From Filimonas zeae (lineage in GTDB: Bacteria; Bacteroidota; Bacteroidia; Chitinophagales; Chitinophagaceae), in contig NZ_BMIB01000001.1 of NCBI RefSeq assembly GCF_014641615.1, positions 1,178,769 to 1,242,768 on the forward strand: a stretch of DNA of 64,000 bases, given 5' to 3'. Below, one piece after another: positions 55,494 to 64,000 of this stretch. The stretch's first letter is position 1. Every line of letters begins with the position of its first letter. Below the pieces are notes generated by a model, which worked only from the letters and a program-made list of their open reading frames with translations, was not told where the DNA came from and did no database searches. The position numbers and the translations under genes were made by a program.

Positions 55494-57434
55494 TTACTGG
55501 TCTGTGCGGAAGGGAGAGGCTGGCAATCCTTCGCGGTTGCAGAGGTTGGGCTGATCGGGGTTATCTGCCCAGGCATATCGTACATATAGCGGCTGTGGTA
55601 TTTTAGGGGAGGATACTACCACCGTATTGTTTACAATGGTTGCCTGTGCCCATACAAACTTTTTATCGGCCCCTGCAATAGCAAAAGCGCCGGGCGCCTC
55701 ACCATTGCTGGTGGTTAAACCGCTGCCGGTATTACTGAAGCTGAGGGTGATGGTATTGCCTGTTACGGCAGCGCTATGAAAAAGCGGGCCGGAGTAAACT
55801 ATGTTTTCGTTGTAAGCAAGGTGTTGTGCAGCCAGGGCCAGCCGCAGGCCTACGTCTTTTTTGTTATCGGGGTGTATATCGTTCCATTCGCCCAGGCCCA
55901 TGGTTACCGCCATGCCGGTGTTGGGTAGTTGCAGGGCGTGCAGCTGCGCTTCGCGCATCAGGGCCCAGTTGCTTTCGCCGGGTGTGTAGCTTACTTCCAT
56001 AAAATCGGGCAGTTGCGCATATACAAAAGGTATATCGCCCTGCTGCCATTGTTTACGCCAGTCGGCAATAAAGCTTTTTAAAAGGGCCTCATAATTGCCG
56101 GGGTTGCCTGCATTGCTTTCGCCCTGGTACCAGGCAATGCCTTTAATGGCGTAGCGGGTAAGGGGGCTAACCATGGCATTGAACAGTGCTGTGGGTTGGT
56201 TTTGTGCGGCCAGTGGTGTGTTACGGGGTGGTGCTGTGTTGTATACATCGCCCACTTTGTATTGCCAGTAACCTTTCAAATCAATGGTTTGGTTACCTGC
56301 TTTAATGTAATAAGGTTTATCGGGTACAAAGCCGCCTTTGCCAGACTGGCTTATAACACGTATGGTGATGGTGTTTTTGCCGGGCTTCAGCATGTCTGCG
56401 GGCAATGCATATCTTCTCTGCGGGTACTGATAGGAGGTGCTGCCCGCTAAACGGCCATTGATGTATACGTAATCTGCATCTACAATTCTGCCCAGGTATA
56501 GTTTTGCGGGTTGACCGGTCATAGATGCCGGTACTTCTATTTCGCGGCGGTACCATACGGTGCCATTCAGGCGGCGGGCGCCCTGGTCTTCCCAGTAGCC
56601 TGGTATATTGATGGTACGCCAGTTTTTGGGGGTATAATCTGCGTGGTACCAGGGCAGGGGGCCCGTTAAGCCCGGGTCTGTTTCGTGTGCAGGCCTGCCG
56701 GCAGCAGCGTCTGCAGCGGCCAGGCGGTTGCGGTTATTTACGTATGCAGTGTCTTTATTCTGCTGAATAGTGGCGGTAATGTTGGGGAAGGTTTTTAATC
56801 CTTCTTCGCTGGTCCATGCTTCAATGGGGGTACCACCTACGCTGGTGTTGATAATGCCTATAGGTATTTTGTATTGCTGATGCAGGTGCAGCGCCATAAA
56901 ATAGGCTACGGCAGAAAACTGTTTCACATCCTGCGGGTTGGCTGTTTTCCAGTAGCCTGCAGGCAGCTGTTGTTGAGGCTGTTGCAGATTGGTAAGCGTA
57001 GGTACCCAGAATTGTCTTATCTGTGTAAACTGTGCTGCGGCAATATCAGCGGTATAGGTTTCTTCATGCAGTTGTAATTGGTGTACCATGTTCGACTGGC
57101 CGGCGCATACCCATACATCGCCTACATATATATCGTTTAACTGAATGCTGTTACTGCCTTTGATTTGCATGGTGTAGGGGCCACCCGCCTTCATGGGCTG
57201 TAGTTTCAGCTGCCATTCACCGTTAGTTGCGGTACGGGTATCAAGGCGCTGACCGTTAAACTGTATGTTTATTTTTTCACCGGGTGTAGCCCAGCCCCAT
57301 ATTTTAACAGGTGCGTCCCTTTGCAGTATCATGCTGTCGCGTACCAGACGGGGCAGCGTAACGGTGGCGCGGGCTTGCAGTAGTGCTATGGAAAGCAGCA
57401 GTGATAGTATGATAGGTTTTACAGGCATAAGCAT
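55494..57434 (-). CDS. Sialate O-acetylesterase-type SGNH esterase
   Basis: This 646-residue exported esterase has a signal peptide over residues 1-22. I start it at 57434 (MLMPVKPIIL) rather than the first ATG at 57566, because the 44 residues before it are not signal-like. Key blocks are the catalytic S114 in CAGQSNM, GGTPIEAW, AWYQGESN and the acid-histidine WNDIH (D519, H521). A jelly-roll insertion of about 110 residues resembling the sugar-binding domain of GH2 lies in the middle (roughly 270-390). Enzymes of this family remove acetyl groups from sialic acid or, in plant-polymer clusters, from xylan. The neighbours here favour the second. It is 162 bases after the GH43 stop. Confidence 0.82.
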   Translation of the reverse strand: MLMPVKPIILSLLLSIALLQARATVTLPRLVRDSMILQRDAPVKIWGWATPGEKINIQFNGQRLDTRTATNGEWQLKLQPMKAGGPYTMQIKGSNSIQLNDIYVGDVWVCAGQSNMVHQLQLHEETYTADIAAAQFTQIRQFWVPTLTNLQQPQQQLPAGYWKTANPQDVKQFSAVAYFMALHLHQQYKIPIGIINTSVGGTPIEAWTSEEGLKTFPNITATIQQNKDTAYVNNRNRLAAADAAAGRPAHETDPGLTGPLPWYHADYTPKNWRTINIPGYWEDQGARRLNGTVWYRREIEVPASMTGQPAKLYLGRIVDADYVYINGRLAGSTSYQYPQRRYALPADMLKPGKNTITIRVISQSGKGGFVPDKPYYIKAGNQTIDLKGYWQYKVGDVYNTAPPRNTPLAAQNQPTALFNAMVSPLTRYAIKGIAWYQGESNAGNPGNYEALLKSFIADWRKQWQQGDIPFVYAQLPDFMEVSYTPGESNWALMREAQLHALQLPNTGMAVTMGLGEWNDIHPDNKKDVGLRLALAAQHLAYNENIVYSGPLFHSAAVTGNTITLSFSNTGSGLTTSNGEAPGAFAIAGADKKFVWAQATIVNNTVVVSSPKIPQPLYVRYAWADNPDQPNLCNREGLPASPFRTDQ

Positions 57435-57596
57435 TGGTAAAATAGTTATATATGGATGGTGGTGCGTAGCTGTATCAGCCTTGCGGCAAGGCTGGCTGCT
57501 TAGGTTAATGCTGCGCCAGACTGCTTTGTGGTATGTTGCCTTCCTGCATTGCTGCTCAGCTGCCATGCAGGAAGGGAAATAGTTGTTATTATGTAA

Positions 57597-58694
57597 TTAC
57601 TTACGCGCAGTAATGGTTTGAATAGTGCCATCCGCGTTGTAATGCAGTTCTGTTGCTTTTACATTACGCAGATATGTTTTGCCGGATAACTGCACATCAT
57701 GATAGAACAGATACCATTTACCGTCTTTCTCTACAATGGAGTGGTGGCTGGTCCAGCCTTCAACCGGGTTCAGTATTACACCCTGGTAACGGAACGGTCC
57801 GTATGGGTTATCGCCAATAGCATAACAGATGTTATGGGTGTCACCGGTAGAGTAAGAGAAATAATACTTTCCATTATACTTATGCATCCACGCTGCTTCA
57901 AAAAAGCGCTTGCTGTTGTCTTTTTCTTTGTAAGGGGTACCTTTTTCGTCGGTAAGCAGTAATTCTTTTACCGGGCCGTCGTAGCTGGTCATATCAGCAG
58001 TCAGTTTGGCTACGCGGGGTAATATAGCAGCTTCTTCGGGCTGGCGGTTGCCTTTGGTGCTGTCGTATTTATTGTTGTTCCAGCGTTGCAGCTGGCCACC
58101 CCATATGCCGCCAAAGTACATATAAAACTTACCATCATCATCTTTAAACACACAGGGGTCTATACTGTAGCTGCCTTTTATAGGCTCTTTGGCAGGGGTA
58201 AAAGGGCCTTCCGGTTTGCTGCTGGTAGCAACACCTATATGAAATATGTCCTGCTTGTCTTTTACCGGAAAATACAGATAGTAGGTATTGTTGGCAAAAG
58301 CAGCATCGGGCGCCCATAACTGGCGGCCTGCCCATGGAATGTCTTTCACGCTCAGTGCAACTCCATGATCGGTTACTTTACCTCCCACAGAATCCATAGA
58401 AAGAATGTGAAAGTCTTTCATATCGAAATGGCTGCCCAGATCATCTTCCGGAATACCGGTAGCGGTATCGTGCGAAGGGTATATGTAAATGCGGTTGTTA
58501 AATACGTGTGCAGAAGGGTCTGCTGTATAGATATGTGATACCAGCGGTTGCGACAGGTATGCTGCGGCTTTACCGGTATCTGTTTTTGTGGTGGTGCTGT
58601 CTTTGTCAGATGAATGGGAGGCGGGAGAGTTACAGCTGAACACGGCTGTGGCAGTGGCAGCGGAGGCAAGTAATGTTAGTGCAGATACTTTCAT
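57597..58694 (-). CDS. Glycoside hydrolase family 43 (arabinofuranosidase/xylosidase) lipoprotein
   Basis: This 365-residue enzyme has a lipoprotein signal (lipid cysteine C21). The five-bladed propeller shows the three catalytic carboxylates as D59 (TADPSAHVF, base), D179 (SIDPCVFKDDDG, pKa modulator) and E266 (FFEAAWM, acid). The family hydrolyses alpha-L-arabinofuranosyl or beta-xylosyl bonds; the exact specificity cannot be read. The start at 58694 lies 41 bases after the GH67 stop, so the two share a transcript. Being a lipoprotein, it acts at the outer membrane surface or in the periplasm. Confidence 0.88.
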   Translation of the reverse strand: MKVSALTLLASAATATAVFSCNSPASHSSDKDSTTTKTDTGKAAAYLSQPLVSHIYTADPSAHVFNNRIYIYPSHDTATGIPEDDLGSHFDMKDFHILSMDSVGGKVTDHGVALSVKDIPWAGRQLWAPDAAFANNTYYLYFPVKDKQDIFHIGVATSSKPEGPFTPAKEPIKGSYSIDPCVFKDDDGKFYMYFGGIWGGQLQRWNNNKYDSTKGNRQPEEAAILPRVAKLTADMTSYDGPVKELLLTDEKGTPYKEKDNSKRFFEAAWMHKYNGKYYFSYSTGDTHNICYAIGDNPYGPFRYQGVILNPVEGWTSHHSIVEKDGKWYLFYHDVQLSGKTYLRNVKATELHYNADGTIQTITARK

Positions 58695-58735
58695 TTGTTC
58701 TTTTTTATTGGATGATTGTTACTGTATGGTGTTGG

Positions 58736-60850
58736 TTATCCGTTGCCTGGTGCATACGGGAATTTCAGGTTCTGATAATACTCCAGGGTATGCGCCGGTT
58801 TTTCGTATTGTGCCGGTATCGGTTGCTGCGAAAACTGCTGAAAATACAGCAGGCAGGCATCTCGCCACCATACTGCTTCACGCTGCTGTATACCCAGCAT
58901 CAGCTGTACCTGTGTATAGCGTTCTTTATCTATATAAGGTTGTAGTTGCTGCCATTGCTGCTGCATGGTGCGTACCTGTGCCACGCCCTGGTTGTAACGG
59001 AAACAAAGCTCCTGCCATAGCGACCGGCCCGTGGGCATACGGTGTTGCCAGGATACGTGGTGAAACCACAGCAGGTATTCGCTGCTGCAGGTGTTACTAT
59101 CTGCCCAGGCTGCAGCGGCAGCCGGGTGATATTGCGCCAGTGCGTTGCTGCCGGTAGCGGTGCGGTTAAAGCCAATGCCGGCGCTGTCGGCACGGTGGTA
59201 GTATACCGGGTTCCAATCAGCCCGTGGCAGGGTATTGCCCCAGGGCAGCGGGCCGTAATGATGGCCGTTACCCATAATATGGTGCAGGCCCAGCGGCGTC
59301 ATGTAGTTTACCATGGCTTCGCGGCTTTGCAGCATTATTTGTTTGCAGGTGTTTACTACTGTGGTTTTGTTGCTCCATGTCTGGCGTATCCATTCTTCTG
59401 CAATGGTTTCGCTGCTTTGTGCAGGGTTCCAGGCAAGTTTGCCCAGTGCATACCAGTTGGCCTGTGCAAAGGGGTGGCTGCACCAGTTAATATCGTTACC
59501 TATATTGGCTACCCCGGCTATACCGGAAACAGATTTGGTTACCGTACTGCCTTTTCCGTTTATATGTGTATCGGCATCCAGTGTTTCTTTAAACATGGGG
59601 GCTTCATATACCAGATGTGTGCCCTGGCCCAGGTATTCCTGCGTTAGCTGAAATTCCATCATCAGCGGTGTTTGGGGCATAGCGCCGAATAAGGGCGAAA
59701 ATGGCTCGCGGGGCTGAAAGTCAATAGGGCCGTTCTTCACCTGTACCATTACATTTTTGCGGAATTGTCCGTCCAGCGGTTTAAACTCGTTATAAGCCTG
59801 TTTAAAGCGGTCTTCCGGTGTTTCATGGCTGTATACAAATGCCCGCCACATAATAATGCCGTTATAAGGTGCTACAGCATCGGCCAGCATATTGGCCCCA
59901 TCAGCATGGGTACGTTTATAATCCTGCGGGCCGGGCTGTCCCTCGCTGTTGGCTTTTACCAGAAAGCCACCAAAATCGGGTATCAGCGTATAAATTTCTT
60001 TTACTTTCTGCTGCCACCATTGCTGTACCTGTGGTTGTAGCGGATCGGCCGTGGACAGGCCGCCCATTTCAATAGGGGCAGAAAAGCGGGCGGTAAGGTA
60101 TACTTTAATGCCATAGGGGCGAAACACATCTGCCAGTGCTTTTACCTTTTGCAGGTAATCGCCGGTCAATATCCAGGCATTTGCGTTTACGTTGGTTAAT
60201 ACCGTACCGTTAATGCCAATGGAAGCGTTGGCGCGTGCATAATCTATGTAACGCTGATCTATATATCCCGGCAGCGTATGCCAGTTGAATATAGAAATAC
60301 CCGCATATCCTCTTTCCACATAGCGGTTCAGGTTATCCCAATGGTTCAGTAGACGCAGAGCCAGTTTGGGCGTGGAATGTATGTTCAGTTGTATAAGTGG
60401 TTGCCGGGTCTGCATCAGGCGCAGCAAATGAAAGCCGCCGTATAACAAGCCTATATCTGTTTGTGCAGATAGTGTGATAGCGGTGTTTGTTGCGTTGGAT
60501 TGCAGCTGGAAGCCTTCACTGCCTAAAGATGCGTTGGCAGAAGTGGTACGAATAATGAGGCCTGCCCCGTCGGGCTGGTTTACAAATGTGATGGGTTTGC
60601 CCAGCATGCGCGATAAAGCCTGTGTAAGTTCCTCTTTCAATACGGCAAGGGTGGGAGAGGTGCTATCTGCCAGATAAACGGTGCCGGTTTGCCGCAGATA
60701 CTGATTGCGAAGGGATATATCCTCTACCGGGGCATACCTGAGCCATAGCTGATAACCGTTTTCTGCCTTTCCGGCTGATGGATGGATAAATTGGATTAGG
60801 AAAATGGCCCAAAGGCAGATTATTTTCCCTGAGGTGAAAATGGCCTTCAT
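58736..60850 (-). CDS. Alpha-glucuronidase, GH67
   Basis: This 704-residue exported enzyme has a signal peptide ending near residue 27. GH67 landmarks are LLNHWDNLNRYVERGYAG (about 167-184), VKANSEGQPGPQ (acid candidate E303), GIIMWRAFVY, and VQVKNGPIDFQPREP with D377 and MMEFQ with E399 as candidate bases. It removes 4-O-methyl-glucuronic acid from the non-reducing end of xylo-oligosaccharides, normally inside the periplasm. It is the first gene of the minus-strand run GH67-GH43-acetylesterase-GH2, which together would strip glucuronic acid, arabinose or xylose and acetyl groups from glucuronoxylan. A promoter and two operator-like sites precede it. Confidence 0.93.
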   Translation of the reverse strand: MKAIFTSGKIICLWAIFLIQFIHPSAGKAENGYQLWLRYAPVEDISLRNQYLRQTGTVYLADSTSPTLAVLKEELTQALSRMLGKPITFVNQPDGAGLIIRTTSANASLGSEGFQLQSNATNTAITLSAQTDIGLLYGGFHLLRLMQTRQPLIQLNIHSTPKLALRLLNHWDNLNRYVERGYAGISIFNWHTLPGYIDQRYIDYARANASIGINGTVLTNVNANAWILTGDYLQKVKALADVFRPYGIKVYLTARFSAPIEMGGLSTADPLQPQVQQWWQQKVKEIYTLIPDFGGFLVKANSEGQPGPQDYKRTHADGANMLADAVAPYNGIIMWRAFVYSHETPEDRFKQAYNEFKPLDGQFRKNVMVQVKNGPIDFQPREPFSPLFGAMPQTPLMMEFQLTQEYLGQGTHLVYEAPMFKETLDADTHINGKGSTVTKSVSGIAGVANIGNDINWCSHPFAQANWYALGKLAWNPAQSSETIAEEWIRQTWSNKTTVVNTCKQIMLQSREAMVNYMTPLGLHHIMGNGHHYGPLPWGNTLPRADWNPVYYHRADSAGIGFNRTATGSNALAQYHPAAAAAWADSNTCSSEYLLWFHHVSWQHRMPTGRSLWQELCFRYNQGVAQVRTMQQQWQQLQPYIDKERYTQVQLMLGIQQREAVWWRDACLLYFQQFSQQPIPAQYEKPAHTLEYYQNLKFPYAPGNG

Positions 60851-60854
60851 TTAT

Positions 60855-60870
60855 GCAATCGGTTTCGTTG
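60855..60870 (-). promoter_or_regulatory. LacI-operator-like site between the GH67 promoter and start codon
   Basis: On the minus strand the bases read CAACGAAACCGATTGC, with one mismatch in the central palindrome AACCGATT. The 12 bases 60857-60868 are identical to 36505-36516. Its place downstream of the -7 box would allow roadblock repression. Confidence 0.45.
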
Positions 60871-60877
60871 ATGAAAT

Positions 60878-60885
60878 CAAAGATA
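60878..60885 (-). promoter_or_regulatory. -7 element (TATCTTTG) of the GH67 operon
   Basis: On the minus strand this is an exact TAnnTTTG box, 27 bases before the GH67 start codon. The -33 region is T-rich without a clear TTTG, which is compatible with an activator-dependent or weak promoter. Confidence 0.45.
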
Positions 60886-60911
60886 TAGGAGTTTATTTGA
60901 AATAAAAAAAT

Positions 60912-60923
60912 GCAACCGGTTGC
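60912..60923. promoter_or_regulatory. Perfect 12-bp palindrome GCAACCGGTTGC, upstream LacI-type operator
   Basis: A central CG with AACCGGTT arms is the classic LacI-family operator form. The site lies about 26 bases upstream of the -7 box, on the other side of the promoter from the second site. A further half-site GGTTGC follows at 60928-60933. Confidence 0.55.
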
Positions 60924-60983
60924 GGCTGGTTGCAGCACTCTTTTTACAAGAGGGCTTGCAGGGGTATTGTAACTGAATACGCC

Positions 60984-60991
60984 TATTTTTG
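60984..60991 (+). promoter_or_regulatory. -7 element (TATTTTTG) for the UbiA-like gene
   Basis: An exact TAnnTTTG box 33 bases before the ATG at 61025, on the strand diverging from GH67. The -33 box is not clear. Confidence 0.35.
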
Positions 60992-61024
60992 AAAGGGAAT
61001 ACTTTCAGAGCCAGTTCTAATGAT

Positions 61025-61942
61025 ATGAAAGACTCAGGGAACAATTTGCGGGATTATATCTTCTTTGGTAACTTCTTTTACGGAATGTGTGCCACGGCTT
61101 TGAGTATAGAGGCGGCTTATCAGATGCAGATACCCCTGAACAACTGGATTTTTTACGTGGTGTTATTCAGTGCCTCTATAGTTTATTACACTTATGCCTA
61201 CATCAGCGAGCAGTATGTAAACCCTAACAATAAGCGCAGTGTATGGTATTATACACACAAGGTTACCGTACGCTGGTCGCAAAACTTATTCAGCGCGTTA
61301 GCCATAGTGGGTACTTTGCTGCTACTGGCACAGTATTACCGTGGCTTTGCGGTTATACCGCTTAGCCACTGGCTGGTAGCCCTGCTGTTTCCGGTGGTAG
61401 CGGCTTTGTATTACGATATTCCGGCATTGCGTTTTCTCAGTCTCAACCTGCGGCGCACGGGGTGGATGAAGCCTTTTGTAATAGGTTTTGTGTGGACGGG
61501 TGTGGTAACTATTTATCCGTTGCTGTGGCGGGAGATACAATCGCGCGAGGTATATCCTTTTGCGTTAATGACTGGCTGGCTGGCGTTGAAAAACTGGATG
61601 TATATAACGGTGCTGTGTATTATGTTTGATATTAAGGACTATGCATCTGACAGTAATAATCAGTTAAAAACCTTTGTGGTGCGTGCCGGGTTGCGACGTA
61701 CCATTTTTAATATTCTGATGCCCATTGTATTGCTGGGGCTTATATCGCTGCTGCTGTTTTCGGTATACATGCATTTTACGCCTTTACGGGTATTACTGAA
61801 TGTAGTACCTTTTATAGTAACGCTGGCAGTAGCCTACTCTATGCACCAGCGCAGAAGCATCTTATATTACCTGGCGGTAATAGATGGTTTAATGCTGGTG
61901 AAGGCGCTGTGCGGTATACTGGCAGCTATACTGGTATCCTAA
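61025..61942 (+). CDS. Polytopic membrane protein resembling UbiA-type prenyltransferases
   Basis: This protein of about 305 residues has eight or nine predicted transmembrane helices. I start it at 61025 (MKDSGNNLRDYIFFGN); an ATG at 60989 would add 12 residues that overlap the promoter box. A UbiA-like second aspartate motif, MFDIKDYASDSNNQLKTF, lies about two thirds along, where UbiA enzymes have the DxxxD that binds prenyl diphosphate. The first motif, usually NxxxDxxxD, is not clear (NPNNKRSVWYY occupies its place), so activity is uncertain. It is divergent from the GH67 cluster and probably unrelated to it. Confidence 0.65.
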   Translation: MKDSGNNLRDYIFFGNFFYGMCATALSIEAAYQMQIPLNNWIFYVVLFSASIVYYTYAYISEQYVNPNNKRSVWYYTHKVTVRWSQNLFSALAIVGTLLLLAQYYRGFAVIPLSHWLVALLFPVVAALYYDIPALRFLSLNLRRTGWMKPFVIGFVWTGVVTIYPLLWREIQSREVYPFALMTGWLALKNWMYITVLCIMFDIKDYASDSNNQLKTFVVRAGLRRTIFNILMPIVLLGLISLLLFSVYMHFTPLRVLLNVVPFIVTLAVAYSMHQRRSILYYLAVIDGLMLVKALCGILAAILVS

Positions 61943-62244
61943 CGGTTTCTTCGCCCGGTGCGCTTTCCATTTCCAGGCTTTCGTGGTATTCAATTATTTT
62001 ATTAACTACATCTGGGCGATTGTGATCATGTGTTGCGGGTTGAGGCGGTGGAAGATGTCACAATGACAATTATCAGTTCCCTTGCGGCACTGGGCTTTTG
62101 CTGCCGTGTGATGCTTTGATGCTCACACGGTTGTACCGTTAAAAGGCGGATGTGCAAAATAAATAATGGTTAACTGCCAAAAAAGCTGCATTTTCATGCG
62201 GCGTTTTCCTGTTTTCAGGCGTCTATTAATGCACAAACCGCCAT
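61943..62244. other. Intergenic region before the sensor gene
   Basis: These 302 bases hold no clear gene. A possible minus-strand coding remnant (61926-62057, see the rejected list) and a hairpin at 62185-62202 are all I see. Confidence 0.4.
62185..62207 (+). terminator. Probable terminator after the UbiA-like gene
   Basis: GCTGCAT and ATGCGGC pair (one G-T pair) around TTTC and are followed by GTTTT. The distance from the gene end (about 240 bases) is long. Confidence 0.35.
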
Positions 62245-64000
62245 ATGTTATTGCTGAGATTTCCGTACGGGCGTAACCCTGTTTTGCTGATTGCGCTTTT
62301 GCTATTGCCGGTGTTACTGCCTTCCCAATATTATCCTGTATCCTACCTGGGCATGGAGCAGGGCCTGTCCAACAACTCTGTAATGAGTATTTACCAGGAT
62401 AAAGATGGCTTTATGTGGTTTGGTACCTACGATGGCCTTAACCGCTACGATGGTTATGAATGCCGGGTATTCCGCAACCAGATAGGCGACAGCACTTCCC
62501 TGCTTACCAATACCATATATACCATTGATGGCGATGAGGCGGGCCATATATGGGTAGGCGGCATGAAGGGGGCTTGCGTATACTACCCCGCCACCGCTTC
62601 GTTCCGGCAGCTGCGTTATGTGGCTGAGGGCAATACACAACCTGTTTTGTTACACGATAATATACAGCGTATACGCGCGGTAAATGCCGATATGGTGTTA
62701 ACCGGCGGGCAGCAAACCGGCCTGGTATTGTTTGAAAATGGTAATACAACCGGCACGCAGATACCGCTGAACATGTTGCCGGGTAATAAATGCTGTTACA
62801 ACGTAATTGCTATTGATGCCGCAGCAGACAAACGCTCTGCCTGGGTATTTATACAGCAGAGCGGGTTGTTCCGGTTTGATTTTGCTACAAAGCAATTGAA
62901 CCTGGTGAGTAATACCTTACGCCATGCCAATTGTATACGGGCTACTGCCGATGGTAACCTGTGGGTAGGCAGCAACGAGGGGCTGGCCAGGTTTAATACC
63001 GTTACCGGTGTGTATGAGTCTGGGGTATTACCAGGCAGAAACCGGGTGATTAATTTATGTGAAGACCGCAAACATACTTTATGGATAGGTACGGATGATG
63101 CCGGGATCTTCACCTGGGCAGGTGGTGTAGCCACACCGTTGCCGGAAAAATTTGCCTTATCGCCCGTTACCCGCAGTATTTCTGTATGGGGTATTTACGA
63201 AGATGCTTCGGGGCGTAAATGGATAGGCACGCTGCGGGGCGGGGTGAGTATGATTGAGGCCCGGCCGGATTATTTTACCAAAGTACTGTACCGCACCGGA
63301 AAGGAGCAGCCGGTAGATAATTTCATTTTCAGCTTTTGCGAAGACAATCGCGGGCAGTTATGGATAGGAACCGATGGGGCGGGCCTGCGGTGCTGGAACC
63401 GGCAGCAGAACACTTATCACAATTATATACATGTACCCGGTTCTGCCGAAGGGCTCAGCAGCAATTTTGTTACCTCTATTATACAGGATGCAGGTAATGA
63501 TATCTGGGCATCCACCTGGTCGGGCGGCGTAAACCGCATTACTCCGGGCAGTTTTGCTGTAACCCGTTATGCCTGCTTTAACCCTTACACAGGGCAGGAA
63601 GAAAAGAATGTATGGGTGCTGTATCAGGATAAACAGCAACAGTTATGGGCCAGCGCCACCAACCATGGCAGCCTGTACCGGTTTAAAAAAGAGGCCAACC
63701 GTTTTGAATTGTTTGATACGGCCCTGGCAGATCTGCAATGCCTTACTGAAACAGCAGATGGTACTTTCTGGGGCGGCAGCTATTCCTCGCTCATTTGCAT
63801 TGACCGCCAGCAGCGGCGCCACGTAAATTTTAAAATGGGTTATACCATCCGCTGTATTGTGGACGATGGAAATGGTTTTTTATGGGTAGGCACACAGGAA
63901 GGGGGATTGCTGCATTTTAATCGTCGCACCGGTAAATACCGCCGGTACAGCACGGCAGACGGCTTGCCTGGTAATACCATTTTACGCATTCTTACAGATG
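62245..64000 (+). CDS. Two-component sensor, N-terminal periplasmic beta-propeller part (probable hybrid two-component system), cut by window edge
   Basis: This is an open frame of 585 codons from the ATG at 62245 to the window end. After a signal or anchor segment (VLLIALLLLPVLLP) come about ten Reg_prop propeller blades with the pattern D..G.lW.GT..GL, for instance SIYQDKDGFMWFGTYDGL, CEDRKHTLWIGTDDAG, YEDASGRKWIGTLRGG and CIVDDGNGFLWVGTQEGG. In Bacteroidota this arrangement belongs to hybrid two-component systems in which a Y_Y_Y domain, histidine kinase, receiver and AraC domain follow. Those parts lie outside the window. Such proteins sense oligosaccharides and switch on the adjacent polysaccharide cluster, so it may control the GH67-GH2 operon; it is only 1.4 kb from it. 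Confidence 0.88.
   Translation, partial: MLLLRFPYGRNPVLLIALLLLPVLLPSQYYPVSYLGMEQGLSNNSVMSIYQDKDGFMWFGTYDGLNRYDGYECRVFRNQIGDSTSLLTNTIYTIDGDEAGHIWVGGMKGACVYYPATASFRQLRYVAEGNTQPVLLHDNIQRIRAVNADMVLTGGQQTGLVLFENGNTTGTQIPLNMLPGNKCCYNVIAIDAAADKRSAWVFIQQSGLFRFDFATKQLNLVSNTLRHANCIRATADGNLWVGSNEGLARFNTVTGVYESGVLPGRNRVINLCEDRKHTLWIGTDDAGIFTWAGGVATPLPEKFALSPVTRSISVWGIYEDASGRKWIGTLRGGVSMIEARPDYFTKVLYRTGKEQPVDNFIFSFCEDNRGQLWIGTDGAGLRCWNRQQNTYHNYIHVPGSAEGLSSNFVTSIIQDAGNDIWASTWSGGVNRITPGSFAVTRYACFNPYTGQEEKNVWVLYQDKQQQLWASATNHGSLYRFKKEANRFELFDTALADLQCLTETADGTFWGGSYSSLICIDRQQRRHVNFKMGYTIRCIVDDGNGFLWVGTQEGGLLHFNRRTGKYRRYSTADGLPGNTILRILTD

Noticed and set aside
61926..62057. Minus-strand coding remnant (43 codons containing HDHNRPDVVNKIIEYHESLEME)
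   Set aside because: It looks protein-like but has no start codon, an upstream stop, and overlaps the end of the UbiA-like gene. Too short to name or to call a pseudogene with confidence.

Overview
The window looks like chromosomal DNA of a Bacteroidota of the Chitinophaga type. The evidence is a type IX secretion (T9SS) cargo with a gliding-motility C-terminal domain, a PorP/SprF partner, a FISUMP lipoprotein, a polysaccharide-degradation cluster, a propeller-type sensor of the hybrid two-component kind, and promoter-like TAnnTTTG boxes. The genus is an inference from this gene content, not from a marker gene.

Layout. 1-619 (-) is the N-terminal part of a GT39-type membrane glycosyltransferase cut by the window edge. 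844-6072 holds an ABC permease (+) convergent with four minus-strand genes (NAD(P)-binding protein, YcxB-like protein, APH-like phosphotransferase, YhcH-family protein). 6117-7638 is a degenerate stretch: an AraC remnant, a Bacteroidota-type hypothetical whose frame runs through a hairpin, and a small membrane protein. 7990-10739 encodes class I ribonucleotide reductase (nrdB then nrdA), with paired inverted repeats upstream and a strong terminator downstream. 10844-14279 encodes a lipoprotein serine protease, a small lipoprotein, a secreted hypothetical and an FGE-fold protein that keeps both cysteines.

14418-35381 is one 6987-residue secreted protein, about a third of the window. It has a signal peptide, DUF11-like and PKD-like modules, five Ig-like modules, 56 tandem cadherin/Ig-like ('tandem-95') units by my count, and a T9SS C-terminal domain. 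Four bases later comes a PorP/SprF-type partner. Units 12-24 reappear as units 36-48 in the same order and at the same total length (3,786 bp), so the repeat array itself contains a large segmental duplication.

37062-48566 is a compact assembly line: A-PCP-KS-AT-ACP-aminotransferase, then C-A-PCP-TE, then a phosphopantetheinyl transferase. No ketoreductase lies between the ketosynthase and the aminotransferase. The simplest reading is that a tethered amino acid is extended by malonate, its beta-ketone is converted to an amine, and the resulting beta,gamma-diamino acyl unit is joined to a second amino acid and released. This is my main candidate for an undescribed system. In front of it is a structured intergenic stretch that looks like a small RNA with three stem-loops.

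48664-60850 is a xylan/pectin-type carbohydrate region: a CE7 acetyl esterase (+), two lipoproteins and a beta-helix lipoprotein (-), and then a minus-strand run of GH67, GH43, sialate-type acetylesterase and GH2. The GH67 promoter lies between two LacI-operator-like palindromes. 61025-61942 is a UbiA-like membrane protein, and 62245 to the end is the N-terminal propeller part of a sensor that may regulate the neighbouring glycoside hydrolases.
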